6,160 bases of DNA from Desulfobacula sp. (GCA_029940235.1 JAOZRI010000143.1:1-6160); one strand, 5' to 3'. Shown: positions 1-6,160, counted from the first letter of the stretch. Translations and numbers: made by a program. The notes: generated from the letters alone by a model not told the origin.

Positions 1-86
1 TATTTTGTAAAATATCTCATCATAAGCGCTGAAACTGTTGTTTTCCCAACTCCACCCTTGCCCGACATTGCAATTGTTTTACTCAT
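1..86 (-). CDS. MinD/CooC-type P-loop ATPase, N-terminal fragment
   Basis: The gene starts at ATG 86-84 and leaves the window at its left edge, so only 28 residues are visible. They begin MSKTIAMSGKGGVGKTTVS, which contains the deviant Walker A motif KGGVGKTT (residues 10-17) with the signature lysine of the SIMIBI/MinD-ParA class. A start this close to the P-loop, together with the 'A(M/V)SGKGGVGKTT' wording, is most like CooC, the ATPase that matures the nickel site of carbon monoxide dehydrogenase. It also resembles related nitrogenase-iron-protein-like maturation ATPases. A GGAG ribosome binding site at 95-92 lies 5 nt before the ATG, and a promoter is visible at 145-118. The gene is divergent from the histidine kinase at 295. 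The P-loop class is secure. The CooC assignment is an inference, because the switch regions and any metal-binding CxC motif lie outside the window. ParA or MinD are alternatives. Confidence 0.8.
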   Translation of the reverse strand, partial: MSKTIAMSGKGGVGKTTVSALMMRYFTK

Positions 87-117
87 ATTCACTCCAAAAT
101 CAAAATCTATTTTTATA

Positions 118-145
118 ATTATACATCAATCTCATAATTTCTTAA
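118..145 (-). promoter_or_regulatory. Probable sigma70-type promoter of the CooC-like ATPase gene
   Basis: Read on the minus strand, a -35-like TTAAGA (145-140, 4 of 6 consensus bases) is followed after 16 bp by a perfect -10 TATAAT (123-118). Transcription would begin near position 111 and leave a leader of about 25 nt containing the GGAG site before the ATG at 86. Because the region is very A+T-rich, chance matches are possible. The perfect -10, acceptable spacing and correct placement make it a good candidate. Confidence 0.5.
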
Positions 146-222
146 TAAACATAATGCAATCTAAAAAAAAAGCAATTAAAATTGCATAAAGGTAACAGGA
201 TATCTTTGAATTATTTTTTCTA

Positions 223-251
223 TTGCAATACTTTTAATATTACAATAAATA
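223..251 (+). promoter_or_regulatory. Possible promoter of the histidine kinase gene
   Basis: A -35-like TTGCAA (223-228) is followed after 17 bp by a weak -10-like TAAATA (246-251). Another -10-like hexamer, TACAAT (241-246), is closer to consensus but has no matching -35 at standard spacing. The -35 candidate lies inside the perfect palindrome TATTGCAATA (221-230), so a protein binding that palindrome would compete with polymerase. The region is almost entirely A and T, so this is only a suggestion. Confidence 0.25.
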
Positions 252-279
252 TTAATAACTAATCCATGTAACTTTGATA

Positions 280-287
280 AAAGGTAG
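280..287 (+). promoter_or_regulatory. Ribosome binding site that decides the kinase start
   Basis: The purine-rich AAAGGTAG at 280-287 sits 7 nt before ATG 295, normal spacing for a Shine-Dalgarno site. The in-frame TTG at 274 lies upstream of this site and has no comparable site of its own. This supports starting the kinase at 295 rather than at 274. Confidence 0.6.
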
Positions 288-294
288 TGCTTTT

Positions 295-1416
295 ATGGAT
301 ACATATTTTGCCCCTGCAAAAAGAACAGATCAAAGAAAATTTAAAAATCAAATAGCTGCTGTAAGCCATAATCCAATAATGAACACGCTATTGAAAACAA
401 TTACCGGTATTTTAATCATATTAAATGAAGACCGCCAGGTTGTTGCAGCAAACCATGTTCTGCTTGAATCTTTGGGAACTAAAAATATTGAATCTGTTCT
501 TGGTCTTAGGGTTGGGCAGGTATTGTCCTGCATACATTCAGAACAATTACCAAATGGATGCGGTACAACACCAGAGTGTATGACTTGCGGGGCTGCAATA
601 GCAATGATGGCAACAATTAATGAGAATAAAACAGATGAACAAATCTGTTTTTTAACTAAAAATGAAAATAGTGCCAATATTGACATTTGCCTGAAAGTAC
701 GTGCTCAACCCATTACAATTGATAATCAAAAATGGATTCTTTTCTTTGCCCAGGATATTACACAGGAACAGCAGTGGCTGAATATGGAGCGGGTGTTTTT
801 TCATGATATCAGCAATATTTTAACAACCATAGTTGGTAATAATGAGTTACTGTCATTGGATTTGCCGGAAAACAGGCGTATTCAACACAATAAAATGGCA
901 TTGGCAAAACTGTGCAATGAAGTAACACTACAGATGAATCTACTTCATCAAAAAGATAATCAATACCTGGCAAAAAAAGAGGCAATCTATATTGAAGAGA
1001 TTAAGGTAGAATTACACGCCATAATTCAAGGACACTTATCAAGTAAAGGGAAAACAATTAAAGAATCTTGGCCTGACAAGCCCTTTATCATCCATAGTGA
1101 TAGTCTTCTGCTTACCAAGGTTTTAAGCAATATGATAATCAATGCCCTTGAAGCTACTCCGAAAAATGGTGAGATAAAAATAGACGTTCAAGCTGGTAAT
1201 AAAAAAATTATTTGGAAAATATGGAATTGTGAATATATTCCTAAAAAATATCATAATCGTATTTTTCAAAGATTTTTCAGTACAAAGGTAGATCAAGGAA
1301 GAGGTTTAGGAACCTATTCCATGAAAATCTATGGTGAAAAATTTCTACCGGGAAAAATCGGTTTCTCTTCCGATAAAGAGAAAGGGACACTGTTTTCCTA
1401 TACTCTACCTGTTTAA
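295..1416 (+). CDS. Soluble PAS-domain sensor histidine kinase with a Cys/His cluster in the sensor domain
   Basis: This 373-residue protein should autophosphorylate on histidine and pass the phosphate to a response regulator, which is not in the window. An N-terminal PAS-like domain (about residues 30-155) holds a compact cluster: Cys79, His81, Cys89, Cys95, Cys98 (pattern CxH-x7-C-x5-C-x2-C), a possible metal, Fe-S or thiol redox site. The phospho-acceptor is probably His170 in FFHDISN, the HDxxN style of H-box. The HATPase_c domain follows: an N-box with Asn279, Asn283 and Glu286 (NMIINALEAT), an atypical G1 region WNCEYIP (310-316) without the usual DxGxG, an F-box-like IFQRFFSTK (323-331), and a G2 box GRGLGTYS (335-342). 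No transmembrane segment or signal peptide is visible, so it should act in the cytoplasm. ATG 295 is chosen over in-frame TTG 274, which would add seven residues, because of the AAAGGTAG site. The family is firm; the signal sensed is unknown. Confidence 0.88.
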   Translation: MDTYFAPAKRTDQRKFKNQIAAVSHNPIMNTLLKTITGILIILNEDRQVVAANHVLLESLGTKNIESVLGLRVGQVLSCIHSEQLPNGCGTTPECMTCGAAIAMMATINENKTDEQICFLTKNENSANIDICLKVRAQPITIDNQKWILFFAQDITQEQQWLNMERVFFHDISNILTTIVGNNELLSLDLPENRRIQHNKMALAKLCNEVTLQMNLLHQKDNQYLAKKEAIYIEEIKVELHAIIQGHLSSKGKTIKESWPDKPFIIHSDSLLLTKVLSNMIINALEATPKNGEIKIDVQAGNKKIIWKIWNCEYIPKKYHNRIFQRFFSTKVDQGRGLGTYSMKIYGEKFLPGKIGFSSDKEKGTLFSYTLPV

Positions 1417-1421
1417 GTTAT

Positions 1422-2096
1422 TTAATTTTTAAACAGATCGCTATTGTCTCCACTCTTGGAGGAATTATTTTTATTCAAATCAGGATTCTTATTACCTGTG
1501 AAAAATTTACCCAGAAAAGCAAAAAATTTCTTAATACCACCCCATAGTTTTGGTAAAAACCATATCATTAAAATAATAAATAAAATAAAAATTATTAAAA
1601 ATACCCATGGGTGAATCAGGGCTGCCCATACGCCTGTAATAACTGCTATATCTTCAAGGAGTGAAGCAGCCCAGTTAGATACGGGTTCTGGAGAAGTATT
1701 TATCAACAGACGGCTTCCTGATTTAGCTGCATGCGTGGTGGTGGCAATGCCTCCTCCTAATATACCTGCTGCAACGGCAATGGCAGGATTAACATCTCCC
1801 ACAGCACTGGCAGCAAGGAGAACACCGGCAGGAATCCTTACAAAAGTATGCAGAGTATCCCATCCAGTATCAACACCTGGAATTTTATCGGCAACAAACT
1901 CGACACAATACATCAAGCCTGCTGCACCTATCACCATGGGATTCATTAATATTTCAAGGCCTTGGGGCAGGACAATATTTTCAGTTATTCCCAGAAGTCC
2001 CAGTACCAGAATAGTGGCATATAAATTAATACCGCTTCCCCAGGCAGCACCCATGGTCAATGAAATAGTTTCTATTATTTTATTAAAATCATCCAT
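1422..2096 (-). CDS. DUF4126 family integral membrane protein
   Basis: This 224-residue protein matches what I recall of DUF4126, a family without established function. Hallmarks are GINLYAT (residues 22-28), EFVADKIPGVDTGWDTLHTF (66-85), a Gly/Ala-rich stretch GILGGGIATTTHAAKSGSR (111-129), and NTSPEPVSNW with a nearby LED (133-149). Hydrophobic segments at about 22-37, 52-70, 88-116 and 148-181 suggest four or more membrane spans. The C-terminal tail from about 183 is polar, with Lys, Asn and Ser, after a short amphipathic GGIKKFFAFLGKFF stretch, and is probably cytoplasmic. ATG 2096-2094 is preceded by a weak GGGG site 8 nt away. The gene converges on the histidine kinase with 5 bp between the stop codons. 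It runs in the same direction as the beta-CASP RNase but is separated from it by 217 bp that contain a large inverted repeat. I cannot assign a molecular role. Confidence 0.85.
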   Translation of the reverse strand: MDDFNKIIETISLTMGAAWGSGINLYATILVLGLLGITENIVLPQGLEILMNPMVIGAAGLMYCVEFVADKIPGVDTGWDTLHTFVRIPAGVLLAASAVGDVNPAIAVAAGILGGGIATTTHAAKSGSRLLINTSPEPVSNWAASLLEDIAVITGVWAALIHPWVFLIIFILFIILMIWFLPKLWGGIKKFFAFLGKFFTGNKNPDLNKNNSSKSGDNSDLFKN

Positions 2097-2163
2097 AATT
2101 TATGCCCCAATTTTTATATAATATGTTAAATTCCATAACACTTTTTTAATGCGCACCTGAATT

Positions 2164-2306
2164 GACAGGCTGTTACATAATGCAAATTTTTTCAAGTTCA
2201 AGGCGGAAAATAAATTTAACCACAGGTATACATGCAGTATTCCGAGGATTAAATTTATTTTTCCAACGCAGAAATTGGGAAAATTGGTGTTGTGTAACGG
2301 CCTGTC
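2164..2306. repeat. ~143-bp imperfect inverted repeat (MITE-like or REP-like palindromic element)
   Basis: The two ends read into each other on opposite strands. The left end GACAGGCTGTTACATAA (2164-2180) matches the reverse complement of 2306-2290, GACAGGCCGTTACACAA, with two mismatches. The arms continue with scattered mismatches and an indel to a shared AATAAATTTAA (left arm to about 2219, right arm from about 2249). At the centre a second palindrome, GGTATACATGCAGTATTCC (2225-2243), forms a stem around the loop ATGCA. The whole element could fold as one long RNA or DNA hairpin. It encodes no plausible protein and has no clear target-site duplication at its borders. It begins 7 bp beyond the stop codon of the beta-CASP RNase and could end or protect that transcript. 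A MITE origin is inferred from the structure; copy number in the genome is unknown. Confidence 0.75.
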
Positions 2307-2313
2307 GAACAAT

Positions 2314-3891
2314 TTATAATGATATCTTCCCTCCAAGCCTGGGAACAGTAACATCATATCCTTTTTGCTGAAGGCGTTTTGCAAAAGCAGCACTTTGGGT
2401 CTCTTCACCATGAACTATCCCGATTTTTTTTATTCTAAGATTTGAGCTGGTGATAATTTTTTCAAGTTCATGTTTGTCGGCATGGGCGCTGAAACCACCT
2501 ATTTTTTCAACCTTTGCAAGTAGAGGATATGTTTTTCCAAGGATTTTAATTTCAGGAGCTTCGCTGTTTTTTCCCGATTGCTGCTCCTGGCTCCCAAGTT
2601 CCTCTATCCTTCTTCCCAGGGTATGCTGCGCCATATAACCAACCAGCAGAATGGTGTTTTTTGAATCATGAATTTTATAACGCAGGTGATGCAATATTCT
2701 TCCTGCCTCACACATACCAGAAGCTGATATCACAACATGGGAAGAGTCATCTTTGGTCAGCTGCATGGATTCTGCCACACTCTGGACAAATTTAATATGT
2801 TCAAAATGGAAAGGATTTTTCCCTTTTTCAAGGAAAGTTTCATGGGTCTCCTTATCATAGGTTTCAGGATGTTCACCAAATACTGTGGTAATATTGGTTG
2901 CAAGGGGGCTGTCCACATATATTGGGCGTCTTGGGACTTCTCCTTTATCATAAAGTTCATGCAGTATATAAATCAACTCCTGGGTTCTGCCAAAGGCAAA
3001 AGAGGGGATAATCACGGAACCACCCCTTTCAAAGGTTTCATTCAATACTTTTTTAAGATTTGCTCCAAGATCTTCAACCGGCTCATGTTCTCTGTCTCCA
3101 TAGGTGCTTTCTGTGATAAACAGATCAATATCCCGGTCTTCTTCATCAAAAATAAGGGTTGGATCCTTTAAGATGGGTTTTCCAAACCGTCCCACATCGC
3201 CGGTATATAAAATACGGGTGGTTTTATCAGCTCTTTTAATAGTTATCACAGAGAATGCAGAACCAAGAATATGGCCTGCCACATAAAATTTCACTGTAAT
3301 ATTTTCACCAATGGTTATGGGATAATGAAAAGGATAGCCATCAATAAATCCAAGGGACTGTTTAGCCTGTTCCATGGTATAAAGAGGAGTAACAATATCC
3401 AGCCCATGCTGTTTTTGAAGCTTATAAATGGCTTGACTGTCCAATTCATGGGCATTTTTTTTCAACAATTTTTTTATATCACTCTTCTGTTTATGGGAAA
3501 CTTTTTCTTTTATATTGTTTTGCTCTAATTGATATAAAAAAGATCTTACTGCCTTATAATTGAGATATTGTGCATCAGACTCCTGAATATGCCCGCTGTC
3601 GAGAAGCATATAATTTAATGCATCTGCCGTGGGCCTGGTTGTAATTATTCTGCCGGAAAAGCCATCACCTGTCAGTAGAGGAATACGCCCTGAATGATCA
3701 ATATGGGCATGGGACAATATCATACTGGTGATCTTACTTCTATCTATTGGAAAATTTTGATTTTTTTCTTTACTCTCCTTTCTTCTGCCCTGAAACATAC
3801 CGCAATCAAATAATATCTGATCCTCTCCTGCATCAAGAAGATGCATTGAACCTGTAACTTCACCTGCTGCACCATAGAATTTTACATCCAT
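2314..3891 (-). CDS. MBL-fold/beta-CASP RNA-processing nuclease (YSH1/CPSF73/TTHA0252-like)
   Basis: This 525-residue protein is a probable zinc-dependent RNase of the bacterial beta-CASP family (COG1236 type), acting in the cytoplasm on RNA. The metallo-beta-lactamase motifs are all present: HAHIDHSG (His61, His63, Asp65, His66), AGHILGS (His207), and YTGDVG (Asp232). The beta-CASP part shows motif A with Glu261 in ITESTYGDREH, the IIPSFAFGRTQE segment (294-305), ISASGMCEAGRILHHL (388-403), GYMAQHTLGRRI (418-429), and GGFSAHAD with motif C His470, followed by VHGEE (493-497). It is longer than the roughly 430-470 residues I recall as typical. The extra length lies mainly in a Lys-rich, probably helical insert at about residues 113-168, before PLYTMEQA. 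ATG 3891-3889 follows a GAGGT site 4 nt upstream. The gene lies downstream of Tex on the same strand. The substrate and the endo- or exonuclease mode cannot be read from sequence. Confidence 0.92.
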   Translation of the reverse strand: MDVKFYGAAGEVTGSMHLLDAGEDQILFDCGMFQGRRKESKEKNQNFPIDRSKITSMILSHAHIDHSGRIPLLTGDGFSGRIITTRPTADALNYMLLDSGHIQESDAQYLNYKAVRSFLYQLEQNNIKEKVSHKQKSDIKKLLKKNAHELDSQAIYKLQKQHGLDIVTPLYTMEQAKQSLGFIDGYPFHYPITIGENITVKFYVAGHILGSAFSVITIKRADKTTRILYTGDVGRFGKPILKDPTLIFDEEDRDIDLFITESTYGDREHEPVEDLGANLKKVLNETFERGGSVIIPSFAFGRTQELIYILHELYDKGEVPRRPIYVDSPLATNITTVFGEHPETYDKETHETFLEKGKNPFHFEHIKFVQSVAESMQLTKDDSSHVVISASGMCEAGRILHHLRYKIHDSKNTILLVGYMAQHTLGRRIEELGSQEQQSGKNSEAPEIKILGKTYPLLAKVEKIGGFSAHADKHELEKIITSSNLRIKKIGIVHGEETQSAAFAKRLQQKGYDVTVPRLGGKISL

Positions 3892-3895
3892 AATT

Positions 3896-3900
3896 ACCTC
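3896..3900 (-). promoter_or_regulatory. Ribosome binding site of the beta-CASP RNase gene
   Basis: On the minus strand GAGGT (3900-3896) lies 4 nt before ATG 3891-3889. It is a clear Shine-Dalgarno match in an otherwise A+T-rich leader and supports the chosen start. Confidence 0.55.
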
Positions 3901-4005
3901 GCTAAAATTTTATCTGTTTTTTTAAAGTATAACCATGAAGCTTTATAATTACCAGTTTTATATGAAACACTTTCCAAACCAATCTGGCGTTTCACTCTTT
4001 GTTGC

Positions 4006-4037
4006 GGGCAGATTCTGGTGACCAAGCAAATCTGCCC
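4006..4037. repeat. Inverted repeat/hairpin behind tex, possible atypical terminator
   Basis: A perfect 9-bp stem, GGGCAGATT (4006-4014) with AATCTGCCC (4029-4037), encloses a 14-nt loop that holds GGTGACC. It begins 18 bp beyond the Tex stop codon in the direction of Tex transcription. On that strand the hairpin is followed by GCAACAAAG rather than a T-run, so it is not a canonical rho-independent terminator. A competing minus-strand pairing CCAAG/CTTGG overlaps the stem. It may be a 3'-end stabilising hairpin, a processing site between tex and the RNase gene, or a dispersed repeat. Confidence 0.55.
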
Positions 4038-4055
4038 TTGGCAGTTAGAAAAATT

Positions 4056-6160
4056 TCAATTTCCCTTCATGGAGAGTGAAATTCTTTCTCTTTTTACATC
4101 TATTTCAAGAATTGTCACCATAACAGCCTGGCGAACCATTACAATCTTATTTGGGTCTTTGACAAAATAATCTGCCATGTGACTGATATGGACAAGGCCA
4201 TCCCGGTGAACACCAATATCCACAAAAGCACCAAAAGCTGTCACATTTGTTACAATCCCAGGTACTTTCATCCCTGGTACTAAATCCTTGATGCCATGGA
4301 TTTTTTCATCAAAACTAAAGGCTTGAAACTCTTTTCTCGGATCACGACCTGGATTTTTAAGTTCCTTTACAATATCTTTCAGAGTTGGCATACCCACAGA
4401 TTCTGAAAGATATTGTGATAAGTCTATTTTTTCAATCTGTGGAGTATTATGCATCAAACCCTTAATATCAAGCCGAACATCCTTTGCCATTTTTTCAACC
4501 AGTTTATAGGATTCAGGGTGGATACCACTTCTGTCCAAGGGGTTTTTTGCACCATGAATTCTTAAAAATCCTGCTGCCTGCTTAAAGGCTTTTGGTCCAA
4601 GTCTTGCTACTTTTAAAAAATCTTTTCTTGATTTAAACAAACCCTTTTCATTTCGAAATTTAACCATATTTTCTGCAATGGTTTTGTTAAAGCCTGAGAC
4701 GCGGCAAAGCAGCTCACTGCTTGCAGTGTTAGCCTCAACTCCGACTTGATTTACGCAGGATATAACAACATCATCCAAAGAATTTTTCAATAACTTTTGA
4801 TCCACATCATGCTGGTACTGACCCACACCAATTGATTTTGGATCTAACTTGACAAGTTCAGACAAGGGATCCATAAGCCTTCTGCCAATTGATACAGCCC
4901 CTCTGACCGTGATATCATGATCTGGAAACTCATCCCTTGCAGATTTCGATGCAGAATAGATGGATGCGCCGCTTTCATCCACCATGACAATATGAATAGC
5001 ACTGTCAAATCCAATGGTTTTTATAAAAACTTCTGTTTCACGTCCGGCTGTCCCATTACCAATAGCAATGGCCTCGGTCCCATATTTTTTTACAAGATTT
5101 AATATGATTTTTTTTGCTTTTGTATCATTACTTTGAAAAGGGAAAATCACATCATGGTGTACAAGGCTGCCCTGTGCATCAAGGCAGACCACTTTGCAGC
5201 CTGTCCTGAATCCCGGATCAATGGCAAGAATTCGTTTTTGACCCAGAGGAGAAGACAATAGCAGGCTGTTTAAGTTTTCTGCAAAAACATGAATGGCTGT
5301 TTCATCTGCCTTTGCTTTTAATTCATTGATATACTCTTTTTCAATTGACTTGGATAACAGTCTTTTATAACTCTCTTTTATAGCAGATTGGATTGTTGAT
5401 GTTATTGACGAATCTATTACATGAGCAGACCGAGATTGATCTTTTATTATCAATTTTTCAATAATCTGAAGAGCTTTTTCTTGATCCGGTAATACATGGA
5501 TTAAAAGCACAGATTGATTTTGCCCCCGAAACATTGCAAGTATCCGATGGGAAGGGGCTTTACAGGCTATCTCGGACCAGTCAAAATAATCTTTAAACTT
5601 AATGCCTTCATCTTCTTTACCTTTTTTGACCTTGGATTGAATCAATGCAGTATGCACAAATAATTTCCTGATACTGGCTCTTGTATCAACATCTTCATTA
5701 ATAATTCCGGCAATAACATCCTTTGCGCCTGATATGGCTTCTTCAACTGTTTCAACCCTGTTTTGGGCTGAAACATATTTTTTTGCTTCCAGAAAAAGAT
5801 CTTGATCTTTCTGTTTTAAAATCAAATCTGCAAGGGGTTCAAGACCCTTATCTTTTGCAATCTGTGCCAGGGTTATTTTTTTGGGACGATACTTTTCATA
5901 AATATCTTCAAGTTCTGTAAGCAGCCCGGCATTTTGAATAGCTGCCAAAAGTGTTGTATTTAATAAATCACGCTCCTTTAAAGACTTAATAACAGCCTTT
6001 TTTCTATCATTCAAAGTGCTCAATTGTTCCATTTGATCTCGAATACCTGCAATGGCAACTTCATCCAAAGACCCGGTCTTTTCTTTACGATAACGGGCAA
6101 TAAACGGAATAGTACAACCCTGATCCAGTAATTGAGAAACTGCAGAAACTCCTGCCTTAG
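4056..6160 (-). CDS. tex: Transcription accessory protein Tex (S1 RNA-binding), 5' end outside the window
   Basis: The frame is open from the right edge to TGA at 4058-4056 and gives 700 visible residues. Visible residues 1-33 include LLDQGCTIPFIARYRKEKTG, the conserved Tex N-terminus, so only a short piece is missing. The TTG at 6068 is internal, not the start. In order (visible numbering): helical Tex_N with YEKYRPKKIT near 88-96; a YqgF/RNase H-like domain from about 309 with LAIDPGFRTGCK, AIGNGTAGRETE and MVDESGASIYSAS; the GVGQYQHDVD segment near 444-453; tandem helix-hairpin-helix motifs at about 479-535; and a C-terminal S1 domain at about 627-698 with TNVTAFGAFVDIGVHRDGLVHIS. Tex family proteins bind nucleic acid and affect transcription; they are structural relatives of eukaryotic Spt6. 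The protein ends almost directly after S1, without the variable tail some homologues carry. A beta-CASP RNase lies 164 bp downstream on the same strand. Confidence 0.96.
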   Translation of the reverse strand, partial: KAGVSAVSQLLDQGCTIPFIARYRKEKTGSLDEVAIAGIRDQMEQLSTLNDRKKAVIKSLKERDLLNTTLLAAIQNAGLLTELEDIYEKYRPKKITLAQIAKDKGLEPLADLILKQKDQDLFLEAKKYVSAQNRVETVEEAISGAKDVIAGIINEDVDTRASIRKLFVHTALIQSKVKKGKEDEGIKFKDYFDWSEIACKAPSHRILAMFRGQNQSVLLIHVLPDQEKALQIIEKLIIKDQSRSAHVIDSSITSTIQSAIKESYKRLLSKSIEKEYINELKAKADETAIHVFAENLNSLLLSSPLGQKRILAIDPGFRTGCKVVCLDAQGSLVHHDVIFPFQSNDTKAKKIILNLVKKYGTEAIAIGNGTAGRETEVFIKTIGFDSAIHIVMVDESGASIYSASKSARDEFPDHDITVRGAVSIGRRLMDPLSELVKLDPKSIGVGQYQHDVDQKLLKNSLDDVVISCVNQVGVEANTASSELLCRVSGFNKTIAENMVKFRNEKGLFKSRKDFLKVARLGPKAFKQAAGFLRIHGAKNPLDRSGIHPESYKLVEKMAKDVRLDIKGLMHNTPQIEKIDLSQYLSESVGMPTLKDIVKELKNPGRDPRKEFQAFSFDEKIHGIKDLVPGMKVPGIVTNVTAFGAFVDIGVHRDGLVHISHMADYFVKDPNKIVMVRQAVMVTILEIDVKRERISLSMKGN

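Noticed and set aside
274..294. TTG start at 274 for the kinase
   Set aside because: The good Shine-Dalgarno site at 280-287 lies downstream of this TTG and fits ATG 295. The extra seven residues show no conserved feature.
348..686. Minus-strand open frame of 112 codons opposite the kinase
   Set aside because: It lies entirely antisense to the PAS region of a well-supported gene and has no recognisable protein features of its own.
1735..2121. Plus-strand open frame of 128 codons opposite the DUF4126 gene
   Set aside because: It is the antisense of conserved DUF4126 motifs; its Pro/Ala/Thr-rich composition is typical of a shadow frame.
2097..2163. Promoter for the DUF4126 gene
   Set aside because: TATTAT-like and TATAAA-like hexamers occur on the minus strand, but none has a convincing -35 at 16-18 bp. 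In such A+T-rich DNA this is not enough to annotate.
2162..2371. Plus-strand open frame of 69 codons
   Set aside because: It is mostly the inverted repeat plus antisense of the RNase C-terminus, with no ribosome binding site or domain.
2100..2411. Minus-strand open frame of 103 codons
   Set aside because: It runs through the inverted repeat and then overlaps the end of the beta-CASP RNase in another frame. Its sequence has no recognisable family and the repeat explains most of it.
3926..3931. TATACT as a -10 box for the beta-CASP RNase
   Set aside because: The hexamer is good, but no reasonable -35 lies 16-18 bp upstream, and co-transcription from tex remains possible.
6066..6068. TTG as the start of Tex
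   Set aside because: The frame stays open to the window edge, and the upstream codons spell the conserved Tex N-terminal segment with IPFIARYRKE, so the TTG is an internal leucine codon.

Overview
The window is A+T-rich chromosomal DNA with bacterial gene organisation. The protein set, and the style of the cysteine-bearing PAS/HDxxN histidine kinase and the long beta-CASP nuclease, suggest an anaerobic Desulfobacterota (Desulfobacteraceae-like sulfate reducer). That placement is inferred from memory of protein families and was not checked by a search. I see no phage, IS transposase, CRISPR, tRNA or rRNA.

Layout, left to right. (1) 1-86, minus strand: the first 28 codons of a P-loop ATPase of the MinD/CooC type, running off the left edge. 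(2) 87-294: an A+T-rich divergent intergenic region with a good promoter for the ATPase, a weaker one for the kinase, and several ATTGCA/TGCAAT palindromes. (3) 295-1416, plus strand: a soluble PAS sensor histidine kinase with a Cys/His cluster in its sensor domain. (4) 1422-2096, minus strand: a DUF4126 membrane protein, convergent with the kinase, with only 5 bp between the two stop codons. (5) 2164-2306: a ~143-bp imperfect inverted repeat, probably a non-coding MITE-like or REP-like element, placed directly behind the next gene. (6) 2314-3891, minus strand: an MBL-fold/beta-CASP RNase of the YSH1/TTHA0252 type. (7) 3892-4055: an intergenic region with a 9-bp-stem hairpin. (8) 4056-6160, minus strand: the transcription accessory protein Tex, complete at its C-terminus and missing only a short N-terminal piece at the right edge.

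How the genes may work together. Tex (RNA/transcription factor) and the beta-CASP nuclease (RNA processing) lie in the same direction and could be co-transcribed, although 164 bp with a hairpin separates them. DUF4126 follows in the same direction but is separated by the inverted repeat. The kinase and the CooC-like ATPase are divergent and share a control region. This makes a link between redox or metal sensing and metallocluster maturation a reasonable hypothesis, not a demonstrated one. No response regulator is in view. I found no convincing undescribed multi-gene system. The items most worth a second look are the cysteine-bearing kinase with its divergent ATPase and the large inverted repeat.
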